The notes: generated by a model from the letters alone, not told the origin. DNA of 64,000 bases from Nocardioides xinjiangensis (GCF_017916455.1 NZ_JAFMSY010000001.1:2091977-2155976); one strand, 5' to 3'; counted from the first letter of the stretch, positions 17,051 to 26,419 are shown. Translations and numbers: made by a program.

Positions 17051-18052
17051 ATGTGTTTCGGATATGACGGCGACGCCGCGCTGAGCGAGTCGCTGGAGCG
17101 AAAGGGCGCCAGCCGACGCGGCCTGCTGCGTGGCGCCGTGGCGGGTGCGGCCGGTGCGGCCGTGGTCGGTGCCGGGTCGCCGGCCCTCGCCGCCCACCCG
17201 GGCAAGGGCAGGGGCAACGGCCACGGGCGGAAGCGGGAGGTCCCCACCGACCTCATCAGCATCCAGCTCTACACGCTGCGCGACGCGATGAAGACCGGCG
17301 AGAGCGTCCGGCGGCAGCTCGACCAGCTGGCGAAGTTCGGCTACGAGCGTGTCGAGCGGGCCGGCCTCTACCCGGACGCCGGCATCGACACGGCTGCGAA
17401 GCTCAAGGCCGAGTTCGACGCTCGTGGCATCTGGGCGTCGTCCAGCCACGACGGCATCAGCAGCAACGCGGCCGCCCTCAACAAGAAGCTCGACGACGCC
17501 CAGACGTTCCGTCAGAAGTACATCGTCGTGCCCTACCTCAACTCCAACAACAAGAGCGACTGGCAGAAGTGGGCCGCGCAGATGAACACCGAGGCAGCCG
17601 CCGCCCGGCGTCGCGGGCTGCGCTACGGCTACCACAACCACGCCCACGAGTTCACGATCGAGTTCGCCGACGGCACGACGCCGTGGGAGGTGCTGATGTC
17701 CGAGCTCGACCCGAAGCTCGTGCACCTCGAGGTCGACCTCTACTGGGCGTACACGGCGGGCGTGAACCTCGGCGTGTCCGACCCGCTGGCCTTCGCCAAC
17801 CAGGTCATCCGCACCTCGCCGTTGAAGGTCCGGCAGTACCACGTGAAGGACCGCCACGGCGCCGACGCGGCCGTGCTCTACAAGCAGCAGCCCGGCGACA
17901 TGGCCGACCTGGGCCTGGGGGTCATCGACTTCCGGGCCATCTTCAAGAAGCACCAGGTCGAGGAGTACATCGTCGAGAACGACACCCCGGACTTCTCCCC
18001 GGCGGCGACCGCCAACACGGGGTTCCGCTACCTCGAGGGCCTCGAGTTCTGA
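17051..18052 (+). CDS. Tat-exported sugar isomerase/epimerase-like TIM-barrel protein
   Basis: A 333-residue protein. Residues 21-45 (SRRGLLRGAVAGAAGAAVVGAGSPALA) form a twin-arginine signal. The mature part is a xylose isomerase-like (AP endonuclease 2) TIM barrel: ISIQLYTLRDAM, FGYERVE, GYHNHAHEF near 192-200, EVDLYW near 226-231, QYHVKDRHG and VENDTP, giving the usual His/Glu/Asp metal ligands. The substrate is unknown. Similar proteins sit beside ThuA or GSDH genes and act on sugars outside the cytoplasm. ATG 17051 begins the unusual MCFGYDGDAALSESLERKG leader, which precedes the twin arginine as in related Tat proteins. Confidence 0.82.
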   Translation: MCFGYDGDAALSESLERKGASRRGLLRGAVAGAAGAAVVGAGSPALAAHPGKGRGNGHGRKREVPTDLISIQLYTLRDAMKTGESVRRQLDQLAKFGYERVERAGLYPDAGIDTAAKLKAEFDARGIWASSSHDGISSNAAALNKKLDDAQTFRQKYIVVPYLNSNNKSDWQKWAAQMNTEAAAARRRGLRYGYHNHAHEFTIEFADGTTPWEVLMSELDPKLVHLEVDLYWAYTAGVNLGVSDPLAFANQVIRTSPLKVRQYHVKDRHGADAAVLYKQQPGDMADLGLGVIDFRAIFKKHQVEEYIVENDTPDFSPAATANTGFRYLEGLEF

Positions 18053-18073
18053 CCCGTACGCCAGCCTGACGCG

Positions 18074-18108
18074 CTCGGGCCCCACGTCCTCGCGGCGTGG
18101 GGCCCGAG
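18074..18108 (+). terminator. Perfect 13-bp hairpin after the isomerase gene
   Basis: CTCGGGCCCCACG (18074-18086) and its exact reverse complement (18096-18108) enclose a 9-nt loop, 21 nt after the stop. There is no T-run. Confidence 0.7.
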
Positions 18109-18134
18109 CCGTGTCCGGCGGCTGGTCGCGAGGC

Positions 18135-18144
18135 CCCTGTGGAC
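18135..18144 (-). promoter_or_regulatory. Inverted copy of GTCCACAGGG upstream of topA
   Basis: CCCTGTGGAC is the reverse complement of the 10-mer seen upstream of ssd and the pilin operon. It lies 84 bp before the topA GTG. It may be a DnaA-type or shared regulatory site (inference). Confidence 0.3.
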
Positions 18145-18228
18145 CGCGCGGCGTGGAGATATGGGCTGGTGGCGCTACGGTTGCGGCGCTGAGCAACATC
18201 GCAGCAGCAACAAGAGGGAGCACACCAA

Positions 18229-20940
18229 GTGGCAAAGCTCGTGATCGTCGAGTCGCCTGCGAAGGCCCGCACCATCGGCGGGTACCTGGGCAAGGACTAC
18301 GTCGTGGAGTCCTCGATCGGTCACATCCGCGACCTGCCGAACAACGCCGCGGACACGCCGGCCAAGATCAAGGACAAGCCGTGGGGTCGGCTGGCCGTCG
18401 ACGTCGACAACGGCTTCGAGCCCTACTACGTCGTCCCCCGCGACAAGAAGAGCCACATCTCCAAGCTCAAGAAGCTGGTCAAGGAGTCCGACGCGCTCTA
18501 CCTCGCCACCGACGAGGACCGCGAGGGCGAGGCGATCGCCTGGCACCTGCTCGACGAGCTCAAGCCGCCGAAGGGCCTGCCGGTCCACCGGATGGTCTTC
18601 CACGAGATCACCAAGCCCGCGATCCTCGCCGCGGTCGAGAACCCGCGCGAGATCAACGACGACCTCGTCGAGGCCCAGGAGGCGCGGCGCATCCTCGACC
18701 GGCTCTACGGCTACGAGGTCTCGCCCGTGCTGTGGAAGAAGGTCATGTCCGGCCTCTCCGCGGGCCGCGTGCAGTCGGTGGCGACCCGCCTCGTCGTCGA
18801 CCGCGAACGGGAGCGGATGAAGTTCCGCGTCGCCTCCTACTGGGACCTCGACGCCACCTTCGACGCCGGCACCGGCCACGACCCGCGGATGTTCCCCGCC
18901 CGGCTCCACTCTGTCGACGACGTCCGGGTGGCCCGCGGCTCCGACTTCGACAACACCGGCGAGCTCAAGCGCGGCGAGCGCGTCCACCTGTCCCGCGCCG
19001 ACGCCGAGGGGCTGGCCGCCGGCCTCGCCGAGACGACGTACGACGTGCGCTCGGTCGAGTCCAAGCCCTACCGCCGCTCGCCGTACGCGCCCTTCCGCAC
19101 CACCACGCTGCAGCAGGAGGCCAGCCGCAAGCTCGGCATGAGCGCGAGCGTGACCATGTCGGTCGCGCAGCGCCTCTACGAGAACGGCTTCATCACCTAC
19201 ATGCGCACCGACTCCACGACGCTGTCGGACGCGGCGGTGGGTGCCGCGCGCGACCAGGTGCGCGAGCTCTACGGCGCGGAGTACCTCCCCGACGCGCCCC
19301 GGACCTACGCGTCGAAGGTCAAGAACGCCCAGGAGGCGCACGAGGCCATCCGCCCGGCCGGCGAGACGTTCCGCACGCCGGCGCAGACGGGCCTGTCGGG
19401 AGAGCAGTTCCGGCTCTACGAGCTGATCTGGATGCGCACCGTCGCCTCGCAGATGAAGGACGCCACCGGCAACTCGGTCACCATCCGCCTCGGCGGCGCC
19501 GCCGCCGACGGCCGTGACGTCGTGTTCAGCGCGAGCGGCCGCACGATCACGTTCCACGGCTTCCTCAAGGCCTACGTCGAGGACATCGACGACGCGTCCA
19601 AGCGCCGCGACGACGCCGAGACCCGGCTGCCGAACCTGACCGAGGGGGCCGCGGTGTCCGCCGCGACGCTGACGCCGGAGGGCCACGAGACCAAGCCGCC
19701 GGCGCGCTACACCGAGGCGACGCTGATCAAGGAGCTCGAGGACCGCGAGATCGGCCGCCCGTCGACGTACGCCTCGATCATCGGCACCATCCTCAACCGC
19801 GGCTACGTCTACAAGAAGGGCACGGCGCTGGTGCCGGCGTGGCTGGCGTTCTCCGTGGTGCGGCTGCTGGAGGAGCACTTCCCGCGGCAGGTGTCCTACG
19901 AGTTCACCGCCTCCATGGAGGACGTGCTCGACGAGATCGCGAGCGGCCGGCGCGACCGCGCGACCGAGCTCGCCGAGTTCTACTACGGCTCCACCGACGT
20001 CACCGGCCTCAAGACCCTCGTCACCGAGCTCGGCGACATCGACGCCAAGGAGATGGCGACGTTCCCGATCGGCGAGCCGGAGGACGGGATCAACCTCCGC
20101 GTCGGGCGCTACGGGCCCTACGTCGAGGGTCCCGGGCCCGACGGCGGCGACGCCGCGCCCGTGCGCGCCAACGTCCCCGACGACCTGCCGCCCGACGAGC
20201 TCACCGTGGCCAAGGCCAAGGAGCTGCTCGCCAACCCCGCCGGCGAGGAGCAGGTCGTCGGCACCCACCCCGACACCGGGCTGCAGATCGTCGCCAAGAA
20301 CGGCCGCTTCGGTCCCTACGTCACCGAGGTGCTGCCCGACGACGCGCCGAAGTCGGCCAAGCCCCGCACCGGCTCGCTCTTCTCGTCCATGTCCCTCGAC
20401 ACGGTCACCCTCGAGCAGGCCGTGAAGCTCCTCGACCTGCCGCGCATCGTCGGCGTCGACGACGACGGCACCGAGATCACCGCGCAGAACGGCCGCTACG
20501 GCCCGTACCTAAAGAAGGGCACCGACTCGCGCTCGCTCACCAGCGAGGACCAGATCTTCGACATCACCCTCGACCAGGCCAAGGCCATCTACGCCCAGCC
20601 CAAGCAGCGCGGGCGCGGCGCGGCCACCCCGCCGCTGAAGGAGCTCGGCAACGACCCCGTCTCCGGCCAGCCGGTCGTGGTGAAGTCGGGCCGCTTCGGC
20701 GAGTACGTCACCGACGGCGAGTACAACGCCACGCTCCGCAAGGACGACACCGTGGAGTCGATCACCCTCGAGCGTGCGGCCGAGCTGCTCGCCGAGCGGC
20801 GCGAGCGCGGCCCGGCCAAGAAGGCGACCAAGGGCGCGAAGAAGGCCCCCGCCAAGAAGACCGCCGCGAAGAGGACCGCCGCGAAGAAGACCGCGACCAA
20901 GAAGACGGCCGCGAAGAAGACCGCTGTGAAGAAGGCCTGA
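18229..20940 (+). CDS. topA: DNA topoisomerase I
   Basis: A 903-residue type IA topoisomerase that relaxes negative supercoils. The TOPRIM domain shows LVIVESPAKARTI at the start and ATDEDREGEAIAWHL at about 93-107. The catalytic tyrosine is Tyr324 in FITYMRTDSTTLS. Domains II-IV run to about residue 590, followed by repeated TopA C-terminal (CRPT) units (GPYVEGPGPDGG, GRFGPYVTEVLPDDAP, GRYGPYLKKGTDS, GRFGEYVTDGEYN), with no four-Cys zinc fingers. The last 40 residues are a Lys/Ala/Thr tail typical of actinobacterial TopA, important for processive DNA binding. GTG 18229 begins the conserved MAKLVIVES and follows GAGGGAG. Confidence 0.97.
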   Translation: MAKLVIVESPAKARTIGGYLGKDYVVESSIGHIRDLPNNAADTPAKIKDKPWGRLAVDVDNGFEPYYVVPRDKKSHISKLKKLVKESDALYLATDEDREGEAIAWHLLDELKPPKGLPVHRMVFHEITKPAILAAVENPREINDDLVEAQEARRILDRLYGYEVSPVLWKKVMSGLSAGRVQSVATRLVVDRERERMKFRVASYWDLDATFDAGTGHDPRMFPARLHSVDDVRVARGSDFDNTGELKRGERVHLSRADAEGLAAGLAETTYDVRSVESKPYRRSPYAPFRTTTLQQEASRKLGMSASVTMSVAQRLYENGFITYMRTDSTTLSDAAVGAARDQVRELYGAEYLPDAPRTYASKVKNAQEAHEAIRPAGETFRTPAQTGLSGEQFRLYELIWMRTVASQMKDATGNSVTIRLGGAAADGRDVVFSASGRTITFHGFLKAYVEDIDDASKRRDDAETRLPNLTEGAAVSAATLTPEGHETKPPARYTEATLIKELEDREIGRPSTYASIIGTILNRGYVYKKGTALVPAWLAFSVVRLLEEHFPRQVSYEFTASMEDVLDEIASGRRDRATELAEFYYGSTDVTGLKTLVTELGDIDAKEMATFPIGEPEDGINLRVGRYGPYVEGPGPDGGDAAPVRANVPDDLPPDELTVAKAKELLANPAGEEQVVGTHPDTGLQIVAKNGRFGPYVTEVLPDDAPKSAKPRTGSLFSSMSLDTVTLEQAVKLLDLPRIVGVDDDGTEITAQNGRYGPYLKKGTDSRSLTSEDQIFDITLDQAKAIYAQPKQRGRGAATPPLKELGNDPVSGQPVVVKSGRFGEYVTDGEYNATLRKDDTVESITLERAAELLAERRERGPAKKATKGAKKAPAKKTAAKRTAAKKTATKKTAAKKTAVKKA

Positions 20941-20961
20941 CCGGCCGCCTGACCGCCCGCA

Positions 20962-20984
20962 CCGATCGGGCCGCACCCGATCGG
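20962..20984. terminator. 9-bp hairpin between topA and the rhodanese gene
   Basis: CCGATCGGG (20962-20970) pairs exactly with CCCGATCGG (20976-20984) around a 5-nt loop. It lies between two converging genes and could end both transcripts. No T-run is present. Confidence 0.55.
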
Positions 20985-21005
20985 GCCGGGCTGGGCCGGC
21001 GTCCG

Positions 21006-21374
21006 TCAGCAGACGGGCAGGCCCTCGTCCTTCCACGCCCGGAACCCGCCCACCAGGTCGGTCGCGCGGTGCACCCCGAGCCGGCGGAGCGTGGCGGCGG
21101 CGAGGCTGGAGGAGTAGCCCTCGTTGCAGACCACCACCACGTGCAGGTCGTACGCCGCCTCCGGCAGCCGGGCCTCGCACGCGGGGTCGAGCCGCCACTC
21201 GAGCACCGTCCGCTCGACCACGAGCGCACCGGGCAGGCCGCCCTCGCTGACGCGGTTGGCCTCGGGGCGGATGTCGATGGGGACGGCACCGTCCTCCTGC
21301 GCCTGCAGCGCCTCGGTCGGCGAGAGCCGCACGAGGTCCGCCCGGGCCTCCGCCAGCAGCTCGTCGATGGTCAT
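21006..21374 (-). CDS. Single-domain rhodanese-like protein
   Basis: A 122-residue rhodanese. The active-site loop CNEGYSSS places the persulfide cysteine at residue 83; IDIRPEANR and FRAWKDEGLPV are the usual flanking motifs. Such proteins move sulfane sulfur, but the acceptor is unknown. It is convergent with topA and has no obvious sulfur partner nearby. Confidence 0.88.
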   Translation of the reverse strand: MTIDELLAEARADLVRLSPTEALQAQEDGAVPIDIRPEANRVSEGGLPGALVVERTVLEWRLDPACEARLPEAAYDLHVVVVCNEGYSSSLAAATLRRLGVHRATDLVGGFRAWKDEGLPVC

Positions 21375-21444
21375 GGGTCCATCCCAGCGTGGCCGCCGGT
21401 GCGGCCGCCACGCCCGAGGAGGCGGGCGGTGGCAGCAGCCGGAC

Positions 21445-21840
21445 TCAGCTCGACGTGACCGCGGTGCCCTGCCGGGCGTCCTTCAGCTCGAGCAGCCCGC
21501 CCATCACCCAGGCGATCCCGCCGAACAGGGTCAGGTAGAGACCGATGGCAGCGGCGCCGTTCATGTCGAGCAGCCCGATGAGCGCGACCAGCGCCGCGAG
21601 GACGAGCGACGCCACGAGGCTCGCCTTCGCGGGAATGCGCAGCTGGGGGAGCAGACCGGTGCGCGTCGCGAGCGCCACGGCGCCGAGCACAGCCAGGACG
21701 AGCGTGATGACCCCGTCGCCTCGGATGCCGGACACGCTGATCCCGAAGATCGACACCCACGGGAGGAAGGCCGCGAGCGCGACGACGAGGATGGCGATGC
21801 CGGACACGCGCTGCGGCGTGGAGAAGCGGGTGAGGTCCAT
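21445..21840 (-). CDS. Four-helix membrane protein, unknown function
   Basis: A 131-residue protein with four hydrophobic segments: about 13-32, 43-62, 74-90 and 97-116 (GLYLTLFGGIAWVMGGLLEL). No catalytic motif is visible. Such small proteins are common in actinobacteria. The ATG at 21840 (MDLTRFSTPQRVSG) was chosen since the first helix follows at once; the frame is open further upstream without protein-like sequence. Confidence 0.7.
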   Translation of the reverse strand: MDLTRFSTPQRVSGIAILVVALAAFLPWVSIFGISVSGIRGDGVITLVLAVLGAVALATRTGLLPQLRIPAKASLVASLVLAALVALIGLLDMNGAAAIGLYLTLFGGIAWVMGGLLELKDARQGTAVTSS

Positions 21841-21928
21841 GGCGGGCAGGTTATCGGCGCCCGGCCGCGTGCGCGGGCGTTTCGACGAAGCGCTGTCCGG
21901 GCCGTCGTCGACGCTCCGGGCCCGCGCC

Positions 21929-22834
21929 TCAGAGCGCGATCGCCCGGTTGACCCAGGTGGACGCGACCTCCATGCCGACCTTCTCGTAGAGACCGCGGGC
22001 GCCGGCGCGGGTGTCGGTCGAGAGGTAGCACCGCACCGCTCCGTGCTCCCGGGCTCGGGCGAAGGCGTCGACGAGCATCGCCGGCGCCAGCCCACGGCCC
22101 CGGTGGTCGGGGCGGACGGCGATGCGGGCGACGTACGCACCCTCGCCTGCGAGGAACACGTGCGTGGCACCCACGACGCGGCCGTCGGGTGCGGCAAGGA
22201 GGCGCAGGTTCCAGGGCTGGTGGCCCGGACGGCCCCACACGCGGGCGCCGAAGTCCTCGAGGCTCATCCGCTCCCGCTCCGACCACTCGAGGAAGCAGTC
22301 CTCCAGCAGCGTCCAGACGACCTCGTGGTCGGACTCCTCGGCACTGCGGATCGCGAAGCCGTCGGGCAGCGGCCGGGCGGCGACCTCGCGCTCGGGCGGC
22401 AGCTCGAGGTCCCACGCGGTCCAGCGCACGGCGTAGCCGAGGTCGGCCATCAGCCGGTCGGCGGCGCTGCCCTCGGGCACCTGCGTGCCGATGCGCGCCG
22501 AGCCGGCCGCCCGCGCCCTGGCCTGCAGCCAGTGGGCGAGGGCGGTGCCGATCCCGCGGCCCTGGTGGTCGGGGAGCACGGCCGTGTAGGCCACGTCGGC
22601 GTCGCTGTGGTCGGCGTAGGCGACGAGCCGGTCGCCGTCGAAGACGCCGATCGTGCTGGCGGTGATGTCGTAGCTGGGCCGCTGCCAGTCGGCCACCACG
22701 TCCTCCACGGTCATCTCGGACTCGCCGAGGTCGACGACCTCCTCCGCGGCGATGACGGCGTGGACCGCCTCGGCGTCGGCGAGGGTCAGGGGACGGGTGC
22801 TGAGGCCCGCGGGCAGGCCGTCGATGGTGGTCAT
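21929..22834 (-). CDS. Tandem GNAT-domain acetyltransferase
   Basis: A 301-residue protein with two GNAT domains. The first (about 10-145) has TAVLPDHQGRGIGTALAHWL and the second (about 155-301) has IAVRPDHRGRGLAPAMLVDAF, both acetyl-CoA binding motif A. This double arrangement resembles mycothiol synthase MshD and related actinobacterial acetyltransferases. The residues that would mark MshD are not clear, so the substrate is left open. ATG 22834 begins MTTIDGLPAGLSTRPL. It is divergent from tmk. Confidence 0.8.
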   Translation of the reverse strand: MTTIDGLPAGLSTRPLTLADAEAVHAVIAAEEVVDLGESEMTVEDVVADWQRPSYDITASTIGVFDGDRLVAYADHSDADVAYTAVLPDHQGRGIGTALAHWLQARARAAGSARIGTQVPEGSAADRLMADLGYAVRWTAWDLELPPEREVAARPLPDGFAIRSAEESDHEVVWTLLEDCFLEWSERERMSLEDFGARVWGRPGHQPWNLRLLAAPDGRVVGATHVFLAGEGAYVARIAVRPDHRGRGLAPAMLVDAFARAREHGAVRCYLSTDTRAGARGLYEKVGMEVASTWVNRAIAL

Positions 22835-22957
22835 GGCAGCAGTGTGCGGCCCGGACCTTGCGGATCGCTTGCGGCTGGGTCGCGGACCGTCCACCCGCCC
22901 CGGGCGCGAGCGGGCTCGCCGCGCATCCCTGTCCCACCGCGCCCGTAGGGTGTCCCC

Positions 22958-23596
22958 GTGAGCGCAGGAGTGTTGTCGGAGCGCGGGCTGTTCGTCTGCT
23001 TCGAGGGAGGCGAGGGAGCCGGCAAGTCCACGCAGTCGCGCCTGCTGCACGACTGGCTCGTGGAGCGGGGCGAGACCGTGCTGCTCACCTTCGAGCCGGG
23101 CGACACGTCGGTCGGCAAGGAGCTGCGACGCATCGTGCTCGACCCGGCGACCGGCGACCTCTCCGACCGCACGGAGGCCCTGCTCTACGCCGCCGACAAG
23201 GCCGAGCACGTCGACCACGTCGTGCTGCCCGCCCTCGCCCGCGGCGAGGTGGTGATCACCGACCGCTACGTCGACTCCACGCTGGCCTACCAGGGCGCCG
23301 GGCGCACCCTCGACGTCGGCGAGGTGGAGGCCGTCGCCCGGTGGGCCACCGGCGACCTGCGCCCGCACCTCACCGTCGTGCTCGACCTCGACCCGGAGGC
23401 GGGCCTCGACCGCCTGTCCGGGCGCGACCGCATCGAGGGGCAGTCGCTCGCCTTCCACCAGCGGGTCCGTCAGGGCTTCCTCGACCTCGCGGCCGCCGAC
23501 CCCGAGCGCTACCTCGTCCTCGACGCGCGTGCCCCCGTCGACGAGATCGCGGGGTCGATCCGGGAGCGCGTCGCGCCCCTGCTGGAGCGGTCGTGA
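22958..23596 (+). CDS. tmk: Thymidylate kinase
   Basis: A 212-residue dTMP kinase that makes dTDP. The P-loop FEGGEGAGKST is at about 15-25, the DRYVDSTLAYQG motif that binds dTMP is present near 106-117, and the LID segment is GRDRIEGQ. The length is typical. GTG 22958 precedes the conserved start LFVCFEGG. It overlaps holB by 4 nt, an arrangement widely kept in bacteria. Confidence 0.95.
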   Translation: MSAGVLSERGLFVCFEGGEGAGKSTQSRLLHDWLVERGETVLLTFEPGDTSVGKELRRIVLDPATGDLSDRTEALLYAADKAEHVDHVVLPALARGEVVITDRYVDSTLAYQGAGRTLDVGEVEAVARWATGDLRPHLTVVLDLDPEAGLDRLSGRDRIEGQSLAFHQRVRQGFLDLAAADPERYLVLDARAPVDEIAGSIRERVAPLLERS

Positions 23597-24771
23597 CCAC
23601 CGCGAGCGCCACTGCCAGCGTCTGGTCCGGGCTCGTCGGCCAGCGCCCGACCATCGAGGTGCTGCAGCAGGCGGCGGAGGGTCACGGCATGACCCACGCC
23701 TGGCTCGTCACCGGTCCCCCCGGCTCCGGCCGCTCCAACGTCGCCCGGTCCTTCGCCGCCGCGCTGCAGTGCGAGCAGCGCACCGGGTGCGGCCGGTGCG
23801 AGGCCTGCCGGCTCGGCATGAGCGGCTCCCACCCCGACATCACGTGGGTCAGGTCCGAGACATCGGTCCTGTACGTCGACGACATGCGCGACCTCGTGCA
23901 GTCGGCCGCGAAGTTCCCCGCCATCGGCCGGTGGCAGATCGTCGTCATCGAGGACGCCGACCGGCTCGGCACCCCGGAGAACCCGCGCACCGGCAACGCG
24001 CTGCTCAAGGCGATCGAGGAGCCGACGCCCCGCACGGTCTGGCTGCTGTGCGCCCCGACCGTGCGCGACGTGCTGCCAACCATCCGCTCGCGCTGCCGCA
24101 CCCTCACCCTCGCCACACCCGGCACGGAGGACGTCGCGGCCTTCCTCGTGCGCAACGAGGGGGTCTCCGAGACCCTGGCCGGCTTCGCAGCCCGCGCCAG
24201 CCAGGGCCACATCGGCCGGGCGCGCGCGCTCGCACTGGACGAGGAGACCCGTTCGCGCCGGCGCGAGGTGATCAGCATCCCGGCACGGCTCACCTCGCTC
24301 GGGTCGTGCATGACTGCGGCGACCAACCTCGCCGAGCTCGCCAAGGAGGAGACCGAGGCGATCACGGCCACGGCCGAGAGGCGCGAGCTCGAGGAGCTCC
24401 AGTCCATCTTCGGCAGCGAGCGCAAGGACCTCGCCAACCGGTCCTACCGGGCCGCGCTCGCCGGGCTGGAGAAGCTGCAGAAGCAGAAGGCGAAGCGTCG
24501 GGTGCTCGACGTGATCGACCGCGCGCTGATGGACCTCGTCTCGGTCTACCGCGACGCCATCGCGCTCTCGGTCGGCGCGCCCGGCGTGCTGGTCAACGAG
24601 GAGCTGCGCGGCGACGTGGCACTGGTGGCCCGCGCCGCCTCGCCGGAGCAGCTGCTGCGGATGATCGACGCGATCTTCACCGCCCGCGAGCAGATGCTGG
24701 AGTTCAACGTGCCGCCGCAGCTGGCGCTCGAGTCGATGACGGTCGCCCTGCGGCTGCCCGGAGGTCGCTGA
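23593..24771 (+). CDS. holB: DNA polymerase III subunit delta'
   Basis: A 392-residue clamp-loader subunit. Residues 13-50 (WSGLVGQRPTIEVLQQAA ... GPPGSGRSN) form a P-loop-like segment in which the Walker lysine is Arg47, consistent with a non-hydrolysing delta'. The zinc module uses Cys60, 66, 69 and 72. NALLKAIEEPTPRTVWLL and TIRSRCRTL (SRC motif) are clamp-loader hallmarks. The C-terminal helical collar carries an actinobacterial extension rich in Glu/Lys. GTG 23593 overlaps tmk by 4 nt; the stop overlaps the next ATG by 1 nt. Confidence 0.93.
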   Translation: MTTASATASVWSGLVGQRPTIEVLQQAAEGHGMTHAWLVTGPPGSGRSNVARSFAAALQCEQRTGCGRCEACRLGMSGSHPDITWVRSETSVLYVDDMRDLVQSAAKFPAIGRWQIVVIEDADRLGTPENPRTGNALLKAIEEPTPRTVWLLCAPTVRDVLPTIRSRCRTLTLATPGTEDVAAFLVRNEGVSETLAGFAARASQGHIGRARALALDEETRSRRREVISIPARLTSLGSCMTAATNLAELAKEETEAITATAERRELEELQSIFGSERKDLANRSYRAALAGLEKLQKQKAKRRVLDVIDRALMDLVSVYRDAIALSVGAPGVLVNEELRGDVALVARAASPEQLLRMIDAIFTAREQMLEFNVPPQLALESMTVALRLPGGR

Positions 24772-26336
24772 TGCGCAGGCTCCTCGCGCTCCTGGTCGTC
24801 TTCGCGCTGGCGGTGACCGCCTTCGTCGCGGTCGGGCTCGCCATCCAGGGCGGCGGCCGCGACGCCGCCGACACCTCGGACGCCCCGCCGACCCCGTCGC
24901 CGACGACACCGCCGCCTGCCGCCGTGACCGAGGCGCCGGACCCGTCGTTGGCCGACTTCTACTCCCAGCGCATCGACTGGCAGCCCTGCGAGCGCGACGA
25001 GGCGCAGGACTGCGGCTTCCTCACGGTGCCGGTCGACTACGCCGACCCCGCCGGCGACACGATCGAGCTCGCCCTGCTGCGGGTGCCGGCGAGCGGGTCG
25101 CGCGTCGGCTCGCTCGTGGTGAACCCTGGCGGCCCCGGCGCCCCCGGGACGTCGTACGCCGCGCTGGGCCGGCAGGTGTTCCGCGAGCCGCTGCTCGACG
25201 CCTTCGACGTCGTCGGCTTCGACCCGCGCGGCGTCGGCCGGTCGGCGCCGGTGGACTGCCTCAGCGACGCCGAGCTCGACGCCTACCTCGCCGGCGACCC
25301 CACGCCCGACACCCCTGCCGAGCAGGCCGACCACCGCGAGGCGGTGCTGTCGTTCGGCGAGCAGTGCGCGGAGGGCTCGGGACCGGTGGTCGGGCACGTC
25401 ACGACGACCGAGGCCGCCCGCGACATGGACGTGCTGCGCTCCGCGCTCGGCGAGGAGCAGCTGGCCTACTTCGGCGCCTCCTACGGCACCAAGCTCGGCG
25501 CCACCTACGCCGAGCTCTTCCCCGAGCGCGTCGGCCGGTTCGTGCTCGACGGCGCGGTCGACGTCTCCCTCGACGCCCGGCAGCTGGCGCTCGAGCAGGC
25601 CACCGGCTTCGAGACCGCGCTGCGCGCCTACGTCCAGAACTGCCTCGACTCCACCGACAACTGCTTCCTCGGCGACACCGTCGACGAGGGCATGGCGACG
25701 ATCTCCGGGCTGCTCGAGGAGATCGAGCAGCAGCCGTTGCCGGCGGGCGAGCGCGAGCTCACGGTGGGCAACGCGTTCTACGGCATCATCACGCCGCTCT
25801 ACAACCGCGACTACTGGTTCCTCCTCAGCACTGCCCTGGCCTCGGCCCTGGAGGGCAAGGGCTCGGCGCTGATGAACCTCGCCGACGCCTACGCCTCCCG
25901 CAACCCCGACGGCAGCTACGCCGACAACTCGGTCGAGGCGAACTACGCGATCAACTGCCTCGACGACCCCACCTCGGTGCCCTTCGCCGAGGTGCCGTCG
26001 CTCTTCCCGGCCTTCGAGGAGGCGTCGCCGACCTTCGGCCGGGTGTTCGCGTGGGGGATGACCGGCTGCCGCGGCATCGAGGTGACCTCGCGCGAGGAGC
26101 CGTTGACGATCCGGGGCGAGGGCGCGGCGCCGATCCTGGTGCTGGGCACCAGCCGCGACCCCGCGACGCCGCTGAGGTGGGCGGTGGCACTGGCCGAGCA
26201 GCTCGAGTCGGGCGTGCTCGTCGAGCGCGACGGCGATGGCCACACGGCGTACAACGCCGACAACGCGTGCATCGACACCGTCGTGGAGGACTACCTCATC
26301 GACGGGGTCGTGCCCGACGACGGGACGACGTGCTGA
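24771..26336 (+). CDS. Exported alpha/beta-hydrolase, tripeptidyl aminopeptidase (S33/TAP) type
   Basis: A 521-residue protein. The first 27 residues (RRLLALLVVFALAVTAFVAVGLAI) are a signal peptide or anchor, then a Pro/Thr linker. The catalytic domain shows NPGGPG (oxyanion region), FDPRGVG, nucleophile Ser237 in GASYGTKLG, then GTSRDPATPL (Asp) and DGDGHTAYN (His), with the C-terminal TAP-like domain. Related enzymes are streptomycete SlpD/SlpE and mycobacterial CaeA. Six cysteines suggest disulfides. It starts on the holB stop, as in streptomycete genomes where the protease gene follows holB. Confidence 0.88.
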   Translation: MRRLLALLVVFALAVTAFVAVGLAIQGGGRDAADTSDAPPTPSPTTPPPAAVTEAPDPSLADFYSQRIDWQPCERDEAQDCGFLTVPVDYADPAGDTIELALLRVPASGSRVGSLVVNPGGPGAPGTSYAALGRQVFREPLLDAFDVVGFDPRGVGRSAPVDCLSDAELDAYLAGDPTPDTPAEQADHREAVLSFGEQCAEGSGPVVGHVTTTEAARDMDVLRSALGEEQLAYFGASYGTKLGATYAELFPERVGRFVLDGAVDVSLDARQLALEQATGFETALRAYVQNCLDSTDNCFLGDTVDEGMATISGLLEEIEQQPLPAGERELTVGNAFYGIITPLYNRDYWFLLSTALASALEGKGSALMNLADAYASRNPDGSYADNSVEANYAINCLDDPTSVPFAEVPSLFPAFEEASPTFGRVFAWGMTGCRGIEVTSREEPLTIRGEGAAPILVLGTSRDPATPLRWAVALAEQLESGVLVERDGDGHTAYNADNACIDTVVEDYLIDGVVPDDGTTC

Positions 26337-26419
26337 CCTGACGTCGCGCGCTGCCCGGGCGCCGGGGGCTCGGGGGCCTTCGGGCTCCGGGTCGGCGCTT
26401 CCCGCCGGCGGCGGCCTGC

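Noticed and set aside
21929..22834. Mycothiol synthase MshD
   Set aside because: Only the double GNAT layout fits; specific MshD residues could not be confirmed.
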